Assembly: GCA_944548615.1 (NCBI GenBank)
Contig: OX155978.1
Coordinates: forward strand, 3,269,595-3,333,594
DNA from: Micropterix aruncella
Lineage: Eukaryota > Arthropoda > Insecta > Lepidoptera > Micropterigidae
Reading direction: 5' to 3'
DNA length: 64,000 bases
Positions 53,686 through 64,000 of this stretch are shown piece after piece (positions within the stretch are counted from its first letter, which is position 1; every line of letters begins with the position of its first letter). The notes under the pieces are model-generated. The model did no database searches, was not told where the DNA came from, and saw only the letters and a list, made by a program, of their open reading frames with translations. The translations under genes were made by a program, and so were the position numbers.

Positions 53686-54786
53686 CTATAGTTCTGCGCT
53701 AAGCCTCATGTCATTTAAGAACCGCAACAGGCTTTTGGTGCCAGATTGTTTTACCACCTCAGGTAGGAGGTAATGACCACCCAAGTGTGTGTATCTTTTA
53801 CGCATCAGCTGGCCACACTCGCTCATAAGGTGCAGGGTAGTTTCCTCTGCCCCTTGGCAGAACCTGCACATTTTCGTGTCTCGGAGCTTGAGGTTGTCCA
53901 TGTGTTTGTTCAGGCCACAGTGCCCCGTGAGCGCCCTCACCAGTATGCGTAGATTGTTCCTATTTAGCGATAAGGCCTCACGGGCCGTCTTACATTCGCA
54001 AGCTTTAATAAGCGCTTTGGAATGATTCAACCCTGGCGTGTTGTTCCAGTGGTTGACGGATTGTTATAAACATATTTGTTTGAGCATTAGGTTTGCAAGG
54101 TTATTTGGTACGTCACAGCAAGGTTCAGGGCCGTATAACGTTCCCTTTGTCTTAGCAAGTTCGTCGGCCTTATCATTTCCCTCGATTCCTGCATGGCCGG
54201 GAACACACCTTAGAATTACCCTGTTCTTGTCGCCCAGGGAATTCAGTAGTGATACGCAGTTTTGCACTAGCTTCGAATTAACGGTATTCGAGGCTAGTGA
54301 CATAAGAGCTGCCTTGCTATCCGAGTGTATATAGATACGGTGGTTGGCGTAGTTCTTATGGAGGTTGATATCCGCACATTCAATAATGGTGTATACCTCC
54401 GCTTGGAATATGTAGGCATCCACATTCCACAAGTTTACACTTATTTGGAAGTTTGGTCACTCTCCATATATACCGCAGCCTACGTCAAGTCCTGATTTGG
54501 ACCCATTTGTATACAATTTAAGGCTACCGACCTCCCACTGCAGTTGGATTTTTAGCCAGTTTAGGAGCGGAAGCATGGTGTCTGATACTATGTTGAGGGA
54601 TGGAGTTTCACTGACTGAGTCAAGAACTGATCTTATTGCTTGTGAGATCCAGTTTGCCTTCTCCCGGGTAGGCAGCCTGTACATGCTGGATTTCGTCACC
54701 TTTTGCAAGTAAATGTGTAGGGGCGGTAAGTTCAGCAGTGCATCTAAAGCTGCTCCAGGATTGGAGGACATTGCGCCAGTTGTCAT
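53686..54786 (-). pseudogene. RNase H-bearing LINE 3' half (R1/LOA/I-like), copy 1
   Basis: Three frames in order on the minus strand. 54457-54786: GAALDALLNLPPLHIYLQKV and LKLYTNGSKSG, where the usual first catalytic Asp of RNase H is Asn. 54064-54432: YIFQAEVYTI, IYIHSDSKAALMSL, VPGHAGIEGNDKADELAKT, the middle and end of RNase H. 53686-54030: LVRALTGHCGLNKHM then CRFCQGAEETTLHLMSEC, the zinc-binding C-terminus. Two frameshifts separate them. RNase H removes the RNA strand during retrotransposition. The RT domain is missing upstream of 54786. Confidence 0.9.
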
Positions 54787-54799
54787 GAGGCATGCCGTC

Positions 54800-55020
54800 T
54801 TTTGGATTCCAGAGTCACAAAAGGAGACATTAGTATTATGACAAGGAATTTTAAGTAAATTGACAGAGGCTGACCGAAAATCAAGACCGTGGCAACTCGA
54901 TGGTTCGAAAAGCTTTTAGAAATATGATGGTGTTGATTAGGAGAGTACACGATACAGGAGAGTATATGAACATTTCTATTTTGGCCTAGTGGCAACCATT
55001 TTAACTGTGCCCTATACACG
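54800..55020 (-). pseudogene. LINE C-terminal fragment of the NDLPANI family
   Basis: The minus frame begins YRAQLKWLPLGQNRNVHIL. 54836-54930 matches 23160-23250 nucleotide by nucleotide with indels that break the frame (TTTTAAGTAAATTGACAGAG, AAGACCGTGG). Confidence 0.65.
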
Positions 55021-55124
55021 TGAGCATACGTCTAAATTATACGTCACGTGATCTTACGATCGTACGCGTCTACACCCGCGCGGTAACGTCACGGCCAACC
55101 ACATCATGCGCGATAAACAGAAGT

Positions 55125-55334
55125 TATGACTCTGTGCCTGCGGGCCAGTTCTCCTAGGAATCGTACTTCGGGCGCTCCTGGACGGTTAACGCACCGTGTG
55201 GCATCAGCGAATCGACTGTGCTTTACGACTGATAACCGAGGGCGTCTGGAAACGACTCTGTTTCCTAAAGACCGTGGCTGGTTCGGCTACTCGAAAAAAT
55301 ATAAGTTCCTGGTGTGGCGGTTCACCTGTTATAG

Positions 55335-55335
<1 letters not shown>
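55125..55335 (+). mobile_element. GC-rich retroposon, short divergent copy
   Basis: GGGCGCTCCTGGACGGTTAA, GAATCGACTGTGC and GTCTGGAAACGACTCTGTTT correspond to the 5' half of type B. It jumps to TTCCTGGTGTGGCGGTTCAC at the 3' end, a large internal deletion. Confidence 0.6.

Positions 55336-55370
<35 letters not shown>
55331..55370. repeat. (TAGT)n microsatellite
   Basis: Nine or so TAGT units directly after the retroposon 3' end. It is not the insect telomere unit TTAGG. Confidence 0.9.
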
Positions 55371-55436
55371 CTGGGCTTTTTCCCGCACTTGGCCTCTTGA
55401 TTGGGCCGTTGTGCGTGGCTCATGTTTCTATTTATG

Positions 55437-56445
55437 TTACTCCAGCCAACCCAGGCTGTCCCAGAAGGTTAGCAGCCTGTTTGGGTTGCTACAGGCCTCC
55501 GGGACAGATGCTGGAGATTGTAGTATTCTTGCCCGTTGCTCTGCCACGCTCCTGCATTCCATGAGCACATGCTGTGGCGTTTTTTCTTCCTCCATGCATC
55601 CTCTGCATAGAGGGCTGTCTGTCACACCTATGGTAAACAGGTGTTTGTTTAGGGGACAGTGGCCTGTCATAGTACCAATGACTTTACGGATTTTGTCCCT
55701 TTTTAATCTGGTGAGGTTGCGGGCAAGTTTTTTGGACGCTTCCGGAACCGCGTTCTTTGTTTGCCTGCATCCTGCGTTCTTTTTCCATTCTGTAAGGTGG
55801 GTTTCTTCGGTGTTCCTGCGTAGCCATGTTTTTATTTGGGCCTGGGGAATGGGCATCAAGGGTTCCGGTCCATATACTATTTCCTTTGATCCCCTTTTGG
55901 CCAGTTCGTCTGCCGCGTCGTTTCTTGCTAGCGCTTGTAGCACGGAGGCACTGTCGGAGACAAATTTCAAGCTTAGGTCTCCGACATCTTTGGCTGCAAC
56001 TGCTTGTGCTGCTCTGGTGATGCCAATGCATTCTGCTTGGAAGATCGTATTTAGGTTGCCTAGGGTAGTTGATATTTTGATGTTTAGATCATTTGAGAAG
56101 ACGCCGGCTCCGGTACCTTGAGTGGTTTTGGAGCCATCTGTGTATATCCTTACTTCATTTGTACCAGAGTGATCTGCTGGTTCTGCAATGAGTTGGATAT
56201 TGTATCTTCGATCAAAGACATGATGGCATATTATCCTGTCCATGGGTGCGTCCAGAAGAGGTATTTCTTCTAGAACCCGTTTCAGATATTTGAGTGTGGT
56301 GTTTCTGTGTTTTGTTTCCACAGTCCATTTGCTCTTAGTCTTAGAGCGGCTGCCTTAGCCTCCTCTTGGATGACAAGATCCAGAGGTCTCATGTTTAGGA
56401 GGTACTCTAGTGCGGCCGATGGTGTGGTTCTCTCTGTTATAGTAG
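55437..56445 (-). pseudogene. RNase H-bearing LINE 3' half (R1/LOA/I-like), copy 2
   Basis: The 294-codon frame is 55437-56321; upstream in another frame (to 56445) are TTPSAALEYLLNMRPLDLVI and EEAKAAALRLRANGLW. Within the frame: VRIYTDGSKTTQGTGAGVF (first Asp), TIFQAECIGI (Glu), LKFVSDSASVLQAL (second Asp), then directly NDAADELAKRG (last Asp). About 38 residues present in copy 1 (through VPGHAGIEG) are missing without breaking the frame. The C-terminus has GTMTGHCPLNKHL and the zinc motif C.GC..EE.T..H...EC. It is the longest open frame in the window but lacks RT and part of RNase H. Confidence 0.9.
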
Positions 56446-56919
56446 TTAATAACCCTCAAATGATACTTGAATATATTTAGGTAGTAATGTGTATACATAA
56501 TTTGCGAATCGCGTATTTGGTGATGTAAACGTTTAAATTCACATACACAACTTTTAACTTTGCTGAGTGCTATAAATCTATGTTAGCTCCAAATAAATCT
56601 CCCTTAAGCTCGACGCTAGGCTTAACTGTGAACGAAAATTACGACCTCAAGGCTTAAGGATACGCTTACTATTCACCCGCAGACCCCTCCTCTTCTTCTT
56701 GGGAAAATGGCAATTTCTCAATAAGTGATATTTAGAGAGGTAATTGTTGATTTACTTTATTTACATAAAGATAGCACAGAACCGATACATCAAACAAACA
56801 AACAATAAGAACAATACACGCTGAAAGGCAACGCGTTCCTCTTTACCTTCCCGGCTTACCAACTACTAAGGTGGAAAGTGTTAACAACACTCTAATTTTT
56901 AACTGACTTCCAAATTTTA
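56446..56919. other. Unassigned stretch
   Basis: No gene or named repeat was recognised. Confidence 0.3.
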
Positions 56920-57115
56920 ATAAAATGAAACACCGACTCCATTTTTTTTATAAGTTCAGCAGCCATGTAATGGTGATACTTAGAATGGGCTATCATAATT
57001 GAATTCGTATGCAAAATTGTATGTATGTGCTGTTGACCGTTGAGGAATTCCCTCGTTGGAAACCAACCCTGGGTGCCACAGTCCTTCGTGAAACTTAGAA
57101 CGGGCTGTCGTAATT
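56920..57115 (-). repeat. 118-bp-unit dispersed repeat
   Basis: GGGCTATCATAATTGAATTC, GTGCTGTTGACCGTTGAGGA and GGAAACCAACCCTGGGTGC. The LINE 57116-57715 is inserted between this and the next units at 57680 onward (AGAACGGGCTGTCGTAATTGA occurs on both sides). Confidence 0.65.
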
Positions 57116-57715
57116 GATAATAATAATAATAAAACTCTTTATTGACCACAACAGGTACAAATGGCGGGCTTATTGCCATAAACGGCAATATCCTCCAGCC
57201 AACCAGCCGGTAGTAATTTCGTTTTAAATTTTTAAACATTTTTTTATACATTTTTTAAAACATTTTTAAACATTTTTAAACACGTAAACATTTTTAAATT
57301 TTTCATTGACTTTAAAGAATACACACACATATATACATAGGATCAGCTTATATTATTTTGACAGCAGATATAGCTTCAGCCGGGAGCGAAACGCACTCGA
57401 ACTAACGGTATCCCGTATATTGGAAGGCAGGTTATTCCATAATCTTGCTGCATATACAGCAAAAGAATAGGTGAAGAAAGCTGTGTGATGCTGAGGTATA
57501 CATAGAGTATTCGTTGACTGGGACCGTAATGGCAGCCCGTGAGAAGATAACGCCCGGAATTCGGATTTTAGGTACGACGGAGTAAGTGGATTATAGAGTA
57601 TTTTCTGCAATAGGCAGAGGATATGCAGGTCTCTACGTTCGCGTATCTTGAGCCAATTTAGTTTAGTACGGAACTCTGAAATAGAACGGGCTGTCGTAAT
57701 TGAATACATATACAA
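57116..57715 (-). pseudogene. LINE C-terminal fragment with 3' UTR and (TAA)n tail
   Basis: The 120-codon frame 57353-57715 reads FRTKLNWLKIRERRDLHILC, LLQKILYNPLTPSYLKSEF, LRSQSTNTLCIPQHHTAFFT, AVYAARLWNNLPSNIR and FRSRLKLYLLSK. This is the CR1/L2-like polymerase tail. The 3' UTR has ACCTGTTGTGGTCAATAAAG and ends in (TTATTA)n at 57116-57130. The flanks GAACGGGCTGTCGTAATTGA at about 57097-57117 and 57687-57706 suggest a target duplication of about 20 bp, though the right one overlaps the frame's listed start, which is therefore not LINE. Confidence 0.8.
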
Positions 57716-58328
57716 AAAATTGTGTCTGTGCTGTTGACCGTTGAGGAGTGTCCTCGTCGGGAGCCAACCCTCGGTGCAGCAGCCATGTCATGATAAAACT
57801 TAGAACGGGCTATCATAACTGAATGAGTATAAAAAAATTGGGGTTTGTGCTGTTGACCGTTGGGGAGTTCCCTCGTCGAGAGCCAACCCAGGATGTAGAA
57901 TCATGTCATGCCTACCATAAAAATAAATGAATTGTCATCGGAATTGAACCAATATGTAAATTTTAAATTTTAAATAATAGTATTTGAGGAGTTCCCTCAA
58001 TTCCTCATGGATTCCATCAACAGAACAGGATTGTGATAAAAATGGTATAGATAATTTTGAAGTCGGTTAAAAAAGGAGGAGCTTATCAATACGGCTGTAT
58101 ATTTTTAATATTTGTTACCTCAGAACTCCGTCATTTATGAACCGATTTGGAAAAATCTTTGGAAAAGGATATAATTCCAGATTGGTCCCAATTTTATCAA
58201 AATCCTGTTCTGATGATGGGATTCATGAGGAATTGAGGGATCTTCTCAAATATGAAATTGAAAATTACATGTTGGGTTCAGTTACGATGACAATGCATTT
58301 TATATGATAAGCATGACCTCATTCTACA
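57716..58328. repeat. Two 118-bp units and the ACCGACTTC-type repeat, opposite orientations
   Basis: 57690-57905 has two units in reverse. 58055-58328 runs forward (AAAAAAGGAGGAGCTTATCA, CGTCATTTATGAACCGATTT, ATGACCTCATTCTACA) and resumes at 59004 after the retroposon. Confidence 0.65.
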
Positions 58329-58997
58329 ACTTGCGGTGTCAACTACAACGGGCGAGCCCGTCACCACAGGACGTTTTAACGATTTTCTCGTTCTGTCGCC
58401 CTGCAGTGAACGTAGAAGACTTTGGACAGAACAAATCCAACGTCCAGCTACGTCACAACCCGCAAGAAGCCAACACCTTACCGCGAGATAGCCAGTGTTA
58501 CCTGGCGGGCCGACCCTCGCGCCCTTGCTTCCAATTGTGACCAGATTTCTCCGGTCTCTCGATTGGTTCCGAGTTCGAGGTCGCTTGCGCGGTCCTCTCC
58601 CTTACGAAGCGGTGAAACGGTGTGCACCGAATCTATCGCGGACCAAGGCGTCCTTTGCCCGACTCTGAACCGGGATCGGATGGCCAATGGTCATTTCAAG
58701 AGCAGTCGCCGTAAGGTAGACAACCACCCCCGCTCTATAGGAAACAATACAGTTCCCAGACTCCCCCGACTGTTAGTCGGAGAACACAATCGATTGGTTT
58801 GCGCCGCTCGGTGCGCAAACCATCCAGGAGCGCCAGAGGTTTGATTCCCAGGGGAGACTGGTTGACCCAGTGTCCTACCCAGGATTCGCACCCCATGCGG
58901 GGAGGCCGTCGGATGGGTGTTGACCCGTGAGTGTGACCGACCCTGAACACATGGGTCATCGTGGCCACCTCATCATGGGCCCATTAGCTCCCCTCAG
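58329..58997 (-). mobile_element. GC-rich retroposon (type B), 669 bp, reference copy
   Basis: Target duplication TCTACA at 58323-58328 and 58998-59003, and the uninterrupted host repeat (GATTCTACACCCTGGGTTGG) at 43200, fix both ends. The minus strand runs from CTGAGGGGAGCTAATGGGCC to GTGACGGGCTCGCCCGTTGT AGTTGACACCGCAAGT. No poly-A, no TIRs and no frame conserved with other copies. Confidence 0.9.
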
Positions 58998-59003
58998 TCT
59001 ACA

Positions 59004-59240
59004 CCCAGGGTTGGCTCCCAACGAGGGGACTCCTCAACGGTAAATAGCACATACACGAAATTTTGTATACGCATTCAGTTATGATAACCCGCTCTAAGTT
59101 TCACCAAGACAGGACTGCGGCATACAGGGTTGGCGACCAACGAGGGAATTCCTTAACAGTCACGAAATTTTGTATACGTATTCGATTATGTTATCCCGTT
59201 CTAAGTTTCACCATGACATGGCTGCTGTACGTATAAAACA
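59004..59240 (+). repeat. 118-bp-unit repeat, right part of the split copy
   Basis: Two units: CCCAGGGTTGGCTCCCAACG and, after GACAGGACTGCGGCA, a second with CAACGAGGGAATTCC. Confidence 0.7.
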
Positions 59241-60044
59241 ATTTAGAGTAGGTTTTTCTTTTGTTTAAATATTGTAATATGTTTCTTCGAGATCAAGATG
59301 GAAATATTCATTTCGAGCTCCCCTAAGACGATTAAGATACTTTTCAGATGGAAGTCTGTCTGTGTATAATCCTCCACGATAGCGCCCAAACGCTTAATAC
59401 GATCACATAAAATTGGTTTGTTTGTTTGTTTGAAATACTTTATTGCACACTTAATAAAATACAATATAGAGATAACCTATTACCAATTATTACTTCTAAC
59501 TTAAATTTAATTATTTAATTTAATCAAGTATTTAGTCATTTTTAATATTGTTTTGCAATTCCATTTTTGTGCATACATGGAATATATGCCACTCTTATAA
59601 ACACGGTATTTGTGCAAGCACATTAAAAAAATAACGTTTACCTTAGAACAGGTACCGGCCTAGTTAGGTGACGTTGCCACTAGACTATGCATTGTATTCT
59701 TTTTTCTGCTTTTGATTCAATTTTGTAAGTAGTCCTAAGCTGAAATTGTTTACTTTTAATTATTTGCATTACTTATATAAATAAATAAATAAAATAAATA
59801 AATACCTCTTTGCCATGCCTTCTTATTCTAAGACCTATCCTTCAGAATAGCAAATGCAGTAGGTATATTTTTAGTATTTCCGTGGTTTTTAAATTGTATT
59901 TTTTCATAAATTATGTAGTATTCTCTTAAATATGGTTGATTTTAAATAGCATTTTCGTCCTTTGTATACGAGACATTCCAACCGTGAATTTCACAACTTG
60001 ATTTCGATTCAACAAGGCATACTTTGCATCGAATTTCAAGTCAT
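59241..60044. other. LINE-like 3' ends and AT-rich stretch
   Basis: 59415-59480 is a (TTTG)n tail with AAATACTTTATTGCACACTT (minus-strand LINE end). 59640-59810 (GGCCTAGTTAGGTGACGTTG to (AAAT)n) is a plus-strand LINE end. No coding part. Confidence 0.4.
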
Positions 60045-60345
60045 TTAAGTCCAATATTTCAAGATTGAAGTATGACTAGCTCGCCCTCTAGTGAACCGAT
60101 TTCAAATACAATATTTTCAACTCTCGCCATGACCGAATGATGCCTGCATACCAGATTTCAGCTCAATCGGATTAAGCGTTTAGGCGGTATCGTAAAGGAA
60201 TACACACACACACATGCACACTCAAAGACAGACTTCAGTCTGGAAATGGTCCTAATCGTCTCAGGAAGAGGGAGGGGGGGAGGGGGGGGGGGAGGGGGGG
60301 GGGGGGGGGTCAAAATGGATATATCCATCTTCTTTTATTCTGGCC
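60045..60345 (+). repeat. Dispersed repeat, copy 2 of 3388-3660, with expanded G runs
   Basis: It shares the TTGAAGTATGACTAGC and GCGTTTAGGCGGTATCGTA blocks, a CA tract and CAGACTTCAGTCTGGAAATG. 60271-60309 is nearly all G. Confidence 0.65.
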
Positions 60346-60419
60346 GGAAAAGATAAAGCGTGTCATCAGCTTGTCGCTGGCTACCATTGGCTGTGGCCGG
60401 TGGCTCGTTTGCGCTGAGT

Positions 60420-61765
60420 CTTTATTTATTTATTTATGAGTTTCAAATATTATTTAAGATCATTACAGACGAATCGAATTCGCCCTTGAATATTAAACCT
60501 AGAGTGTGAGTCCGTAATAACTGACTTACATAACTAAATTAATGCTAACCTTGAACAAGATAAACCATAAAAATATAAAACTAAGTAAATGAAAGACTAG
60601 GATAAACATGAGAAACATGAGATAGCAGGGAATTGCTTTTTTAGCTGCCAAAGGGATAAACAAAAGATGTCTATTTCAGTGGGTAAGGAATTAAGGAGAG
60701 CTATAACCCTTCCCACTGGCCTGTCTACAAGAATATTTGTACGATGGTACGGCACATTAAACAATAGATGCGATCTCCTCGCTGTGTAATTTACCCGTAC
60801 GTACAATTCAAACTTACATACTATCTCTGGCAAATAAATAGTTCCTTAAATTAATTTATATGCAAATATAATAAAGAAAATATATCGAAGCGTTAATAGA
60901 GTGTTGTATCCTACCATCCCTAACACAAAATCTTACGGAAATAAGTATGAATAAATATTGTATTTTCTCTAATAAATATGTCTTAAAAAATTTCTTTGAA
61001 TACGCTCTACCATCTGAATGTATTTGTTTTCACTTGTACACCAGATGACCGAGTTATATTCAAGTATGCTACGGACTAAACAATTATATAGTAGAAACAT
61101 TACATGAATATTATTAAACTGTTTGCATATGCGAATAACAAAACCGACCATTTTGCTAGCACGATTGCAAATATTTGTAATGTGTGCACGGTAATTTAAC
61201 TGCGTATCAAATGTAATTTCCAGATCCATCACCTCAGTTGATCTTTTTAAAATTGATCCATTTATTGTGTATGGGAAAAAGCAAGTTGTTTTCTTCTTAG
61301 TGATGGTTAAAACAGAGAACTTGTATGCGTTGAATTCCATGTCATTGACAAAGCCTACCTAAAAATGGCATCTATATCTTGCTAATATTTTTTTTTCGCT
61401 TCTCGTATATTTGTTATTTGATGGAAAAAAAATTACGTCATCAGCAAATAGAGAGCAGTGACTATATTTTATAAATTTAGGCTAATCATTAATAAAAAAG
61501 AGGAACAAAATCGTAGAGAGATTAGCTCCTTGCGGCACCCCCGAATGAACCCTAAAGAGGAATGATTTGGAGGAACCAAAGCTGACTAACTGACTCCTGT
61601 TTTTGAAATAGCTTGCGAAAAAATTGACAAGATGTACAAAGAAACCCAAGTCAAAAAGCTTCTGTAATAGGATGTCTCTGTTAACCCTGTCAAATGCTTT
61701 GGCGATGTCCAAGTATATAACATCTACTTGGTGGCCCCGGTCCAGGGCGCTTTATGTACTGTCAG
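60420..61765 (-). pseudogene. LINE polymerase (Jockey/CR1-like), copy 2, with RT core
   Basis: Same family as 36236-37165 but longer. 61482-61765 holds IYLDIAKAFDRVNRDIL, ASYFKNRSQLVSF and HSGVPQGANLSTILF then FIND. A TAG stop follows, and the frame continues to SLFADDVIFFPSNN, with the catalytic FADD at 61437-61448. After a frameshift, 60969-61340 (ITKKKTTCFFPYTING, STEVMDLEITFDTQLNY) and 60597-60833 give the tail. At least one stop and two frameshifts make it dead. Its 3' UTR (60420-60596) matches copy 1. Confidence 0.9.
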
Positions 61766-62175
61766 ATACGAATTTTATGCACGTGTATTTTTTTCTTCAT
61801 CGTCTATATCTCCTCTTCCTTCATCCAACAACCCCACGCAAACCTAGCAAAGTGCCATTTTAAAAAACCCATCTCGCAACCCTGCTGGTGGTATAATTAA
61901 ATATGGCACTGTCTCGAATGCAGTGCTCGATTGCACAACATATTATAATATTAGTTTTGTTTGAGGGCGGCGGAATGGAAGTGTAACTGCCTGTTCCGTT
62001 ATCGCCCAAGAGGCGCAATGACGTCACATCCGCCAGCAAATCAAATTTCCTGCTGTCCTACGCCAGAATTGCACACTCTAACGAATCCGCGGCAGAACAA
62101 CTACTCCTAGTTGTTGCGTTCATAACCCGCTAATATGTGATTTATGAACTTTGTTATTACAAAAAAAAACGAGTG
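61766..62175. other. Unassigned stretch
   Basis: No gene was recognised. The frame 61624-61863 is a shadow of the LINE above. Confidence 0.35.
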
Positions 62176-62300
62176 TTATGTTTTTACATGACTGCCCAAC
62201 AAAAAAGGAGTGTAAAGTGTTCAGGGTTCATCTATGTATATTTTCCGTTTCTTTGTTCCATTATAGCTTCTAAACAATCGAACCGATTTAGAAGTAGGGT
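62176..62300 (+). repeat. Dispersed repeat shared with 13100-13230
   Basis: TTTTTACATGACTGCCCAAC, AAAAAAGGAGTGTAAAGTGT and GAACCGATTTAGAAGTAG. It directly precedes the mariner remnant. Confidence 0.6.
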
Positions 62301-62339
62301 AAACTTTATTTTTACACAGGCGTGCATTTTCGCGGTTGC

Positions 62340-62830
62340 CGCTCAAACATCCACGGATCCAAGGTAATGCTTTGCATTTGGTGGGACCAAAAGGGTGTCA
62401 TCTATTACGAGCTGCTGAAACCGGTAGAAACAATCACGGTCGATCACTATCGAGCTCAGCTCAAGAATTTGAGCGATGCTGTGAAGATAACACGGCTGGA
62501 ATACGCTAAAAGGCACGACAAGGTAATTTTCCAGAATGACCATGACCACACGTCGCGATGCGGGCCAAGAACTTCCTGGAAACGCTTCGCTGGGACATTA
62601 TTCTACCTCACCCGCCGTATTCTCCAGATATTGCGCCATCCGACTACTATTTGTTCCAGTCAATGGCCCATGGCCTTTCCGAGCAGCGCTTCCAGTCTTT
62701 CGAGGATATTGAAAAATGGCTGGATTCGTAGATAGTCTCCAAGGACGAAGACTTCTTCCGCCGGGGAATCTGTGTCTTGCCAGAAAGATGGGAGAAGGTC
62801 ATAGCTAGCGATGGACAATACATTGAATGA
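62340..62830 (+). pseudogene. mariner transposase, C-terminal half
   Basis: In the first frame (62322 onward): VMLCIWWDQKGVIYYELLKP, EYAKRHDKVIFQND. After a frameshift near 62560 the sequence continues in another frame as WDIILPHPPYSPDIAPSDYY, LFQSMAHGLSEQRFQSFEDI, a TAG stop at about 62729, then FFRRGICVLPERWEKVIASD and the normal stop at 62828. WWDQKGV, PPYSPD.APSDY.LF and LP.RWEKV are hallmarks of mariner DD34D transposases, which cut and paste at TA. The N-terminal helix-turn-helix half and the 5' TIR are missing. Confidence 0.9.
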
Positions 62831-62916
62831 AATGCACTTTCCAATTTGCTTCGAAATAAATGTTCAATATCACAAATAAATCGAAGTTTTCAATTCAAAG
62901 ACCTAATATGTATGTG

Positions 62917-63151
<235 letters not shown>

Positions 63152-63491
63152 ATAAAGAAATGTCATAGAGATGAATACGACTAGTGTCGAAATATTCTCA
63201 ATCATATAATTTCTTCTAAAATAAGTTACTAACATCCATTTCTGTTACAGAAACCATCCTCCTATACGTATTACATCCAAGGGCATACAGTAATTCGGCT
63301 GCAATAACTAAGAACATCATAGGTTATCAATTGCGGAAACAGGTGCCGCTGCCCTAAGTATTTAAAGAGGACATTAACTATCGTTTAAATGTTTCTGGTC
63401 CACCAGGACCCCAGATAAGTAACTTTTCATGAATCTAATTTTATATATTATTGAAAATAATTTTAAAAAAATTTACACACTTAAAATATCA

Positions 63492-63522
<31 letters not shown>

Positions 63523-64000
63523 CAAATTGAAATTATGTTTATTACTAAATAAATGAAATGATAAAATAATGAAAGGGCACTTATCTGGTCTGTGGTGACC
63601 AGGAGTGACTCCACGCCTTATTCTTCTCTTCCTTCAGCGCTTGCTAGGTGTTTCCTGCTGTGGTATTTCAAAATGGCAGCGGTAACACAACAATGCGAGA
63701 CGAGAATGAATGCTGGAAAATAATAGGCGATTAGTGTTTCTTAAATATTAATGATTGTTATAAAATGTATATCAATATTTCGGCTCAGCCGTCGTCAAGA
63801 TATGTGACATTTCTGAAATCGAACAATTCGTTGAAAATTTAAATTCAAGGAATCGAACAAAAAGAAATGGATTAATAATATTTTACACGATTTAGTTAAG
63901 GTACCATAACCAACCGTGCAAAACGTTATTTTAAATGAATGATTATAAATTAAAATAAAAAGCATTTGATGATTATGATAATATGATAAACCTTATTAAT
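63152..64000. other. AT-rich end of window without a recognised gene
   Basis: It contains a second, short AT microsatellite at 63488-63520. No coding frame or named repeat was recognised. Confidence 0.35.

Noticed and set aside
55331..55370. Telomere-like TTAG repeat
   Set aside because: The unit is TAGT (four bases), not the insect telomeric TTAGG.

Overview
The window looks like nuclear DNA of an insect, most probably a moth or butterfly. It is AT-rich and dense with decayed transposons of the kinds common there: Helitrons opening with TCTATACTAATATTATAAAG, Jockey/CR1-like and R1/LOA-like LINEs, Penelope-like elements (PLEs), mariner, hAT miniatures and a tRNA-headed SINE. There is no operon structure, no rRNA gene and no intact long gene. 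The organism call is inference from repeat content. Almost every long reading frame is either a piece of a transposon protein or a shadow inside a repeat. The one stretch that reads like a host exon is about 7240-7451 (minus strand), with a good splice acceptor.

Layout. 1-4 kb: small inverted-repeat elements and dispersed repeats. 4.6-5.7 kb: a Helitron-type repeat interrupted by a fold-back PLE. 5.7-10.5 kb: copies in both orientations of a family with the terminus GTGTGGCACTCGG, the candidate exon, and Helitron ends. 11-16 kb: PLE and LINE remnants and a 0.8 kb minisatellite. 16-24 kb: retroposons, Helitrons carrying an internal GTCGAAAAA minisatellite, and LINE pieces. 24-26 kb: unique-looking sequence with a possible retrovirus-like LTR. 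26-32 kb: a duplicated 66-codon module, one copy interrupted by a TIR element that itself carries a SINE. 33-36 kb: a hAT miniature with its target duplication and a stack of nested retroposons. 36-45 kb: LINE and PLE coding remnants. 46.5-47.6 kb: a three-layer nest of retroposons. 48-53 kb: TIR elements, a Helitron helicase remnant, a GC-rich hairpin and more retroposons. 53.5-56.5 kb: two broken RNase H-bearing LINEs. 57-64 kb: more LINEs, a mariner pseudogene and a 183-bp AT microsatellite.

The strongest candidate for something undescribed is a GC-rich, apparently non-coding family of about 610-725 bp with about a dozen copies here. Its members end in a fixed hairpin (ACGGGTTCGCCCGT), are often 5'-truncated, lack a poly-A tail, and in seven or eight cases are bounded by 6-18 bp target duplications. 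They behave like retroposons. At least four insertions, counting a nested one, lie inside or immediately beside the same LINE family. A second notable theme is miniature Penelope fold-backs: two inverted pseudo-LTR arms plus a one-sided tail, two of them with clear target duplications and one with uninterrupted paralogs elsewhere in the window.

Limits: all calls come from reading by eye. Clade assignments of short LINE fragments, repeat boundaries without target duplications, and strand calls for non-coding repeats are approximate.
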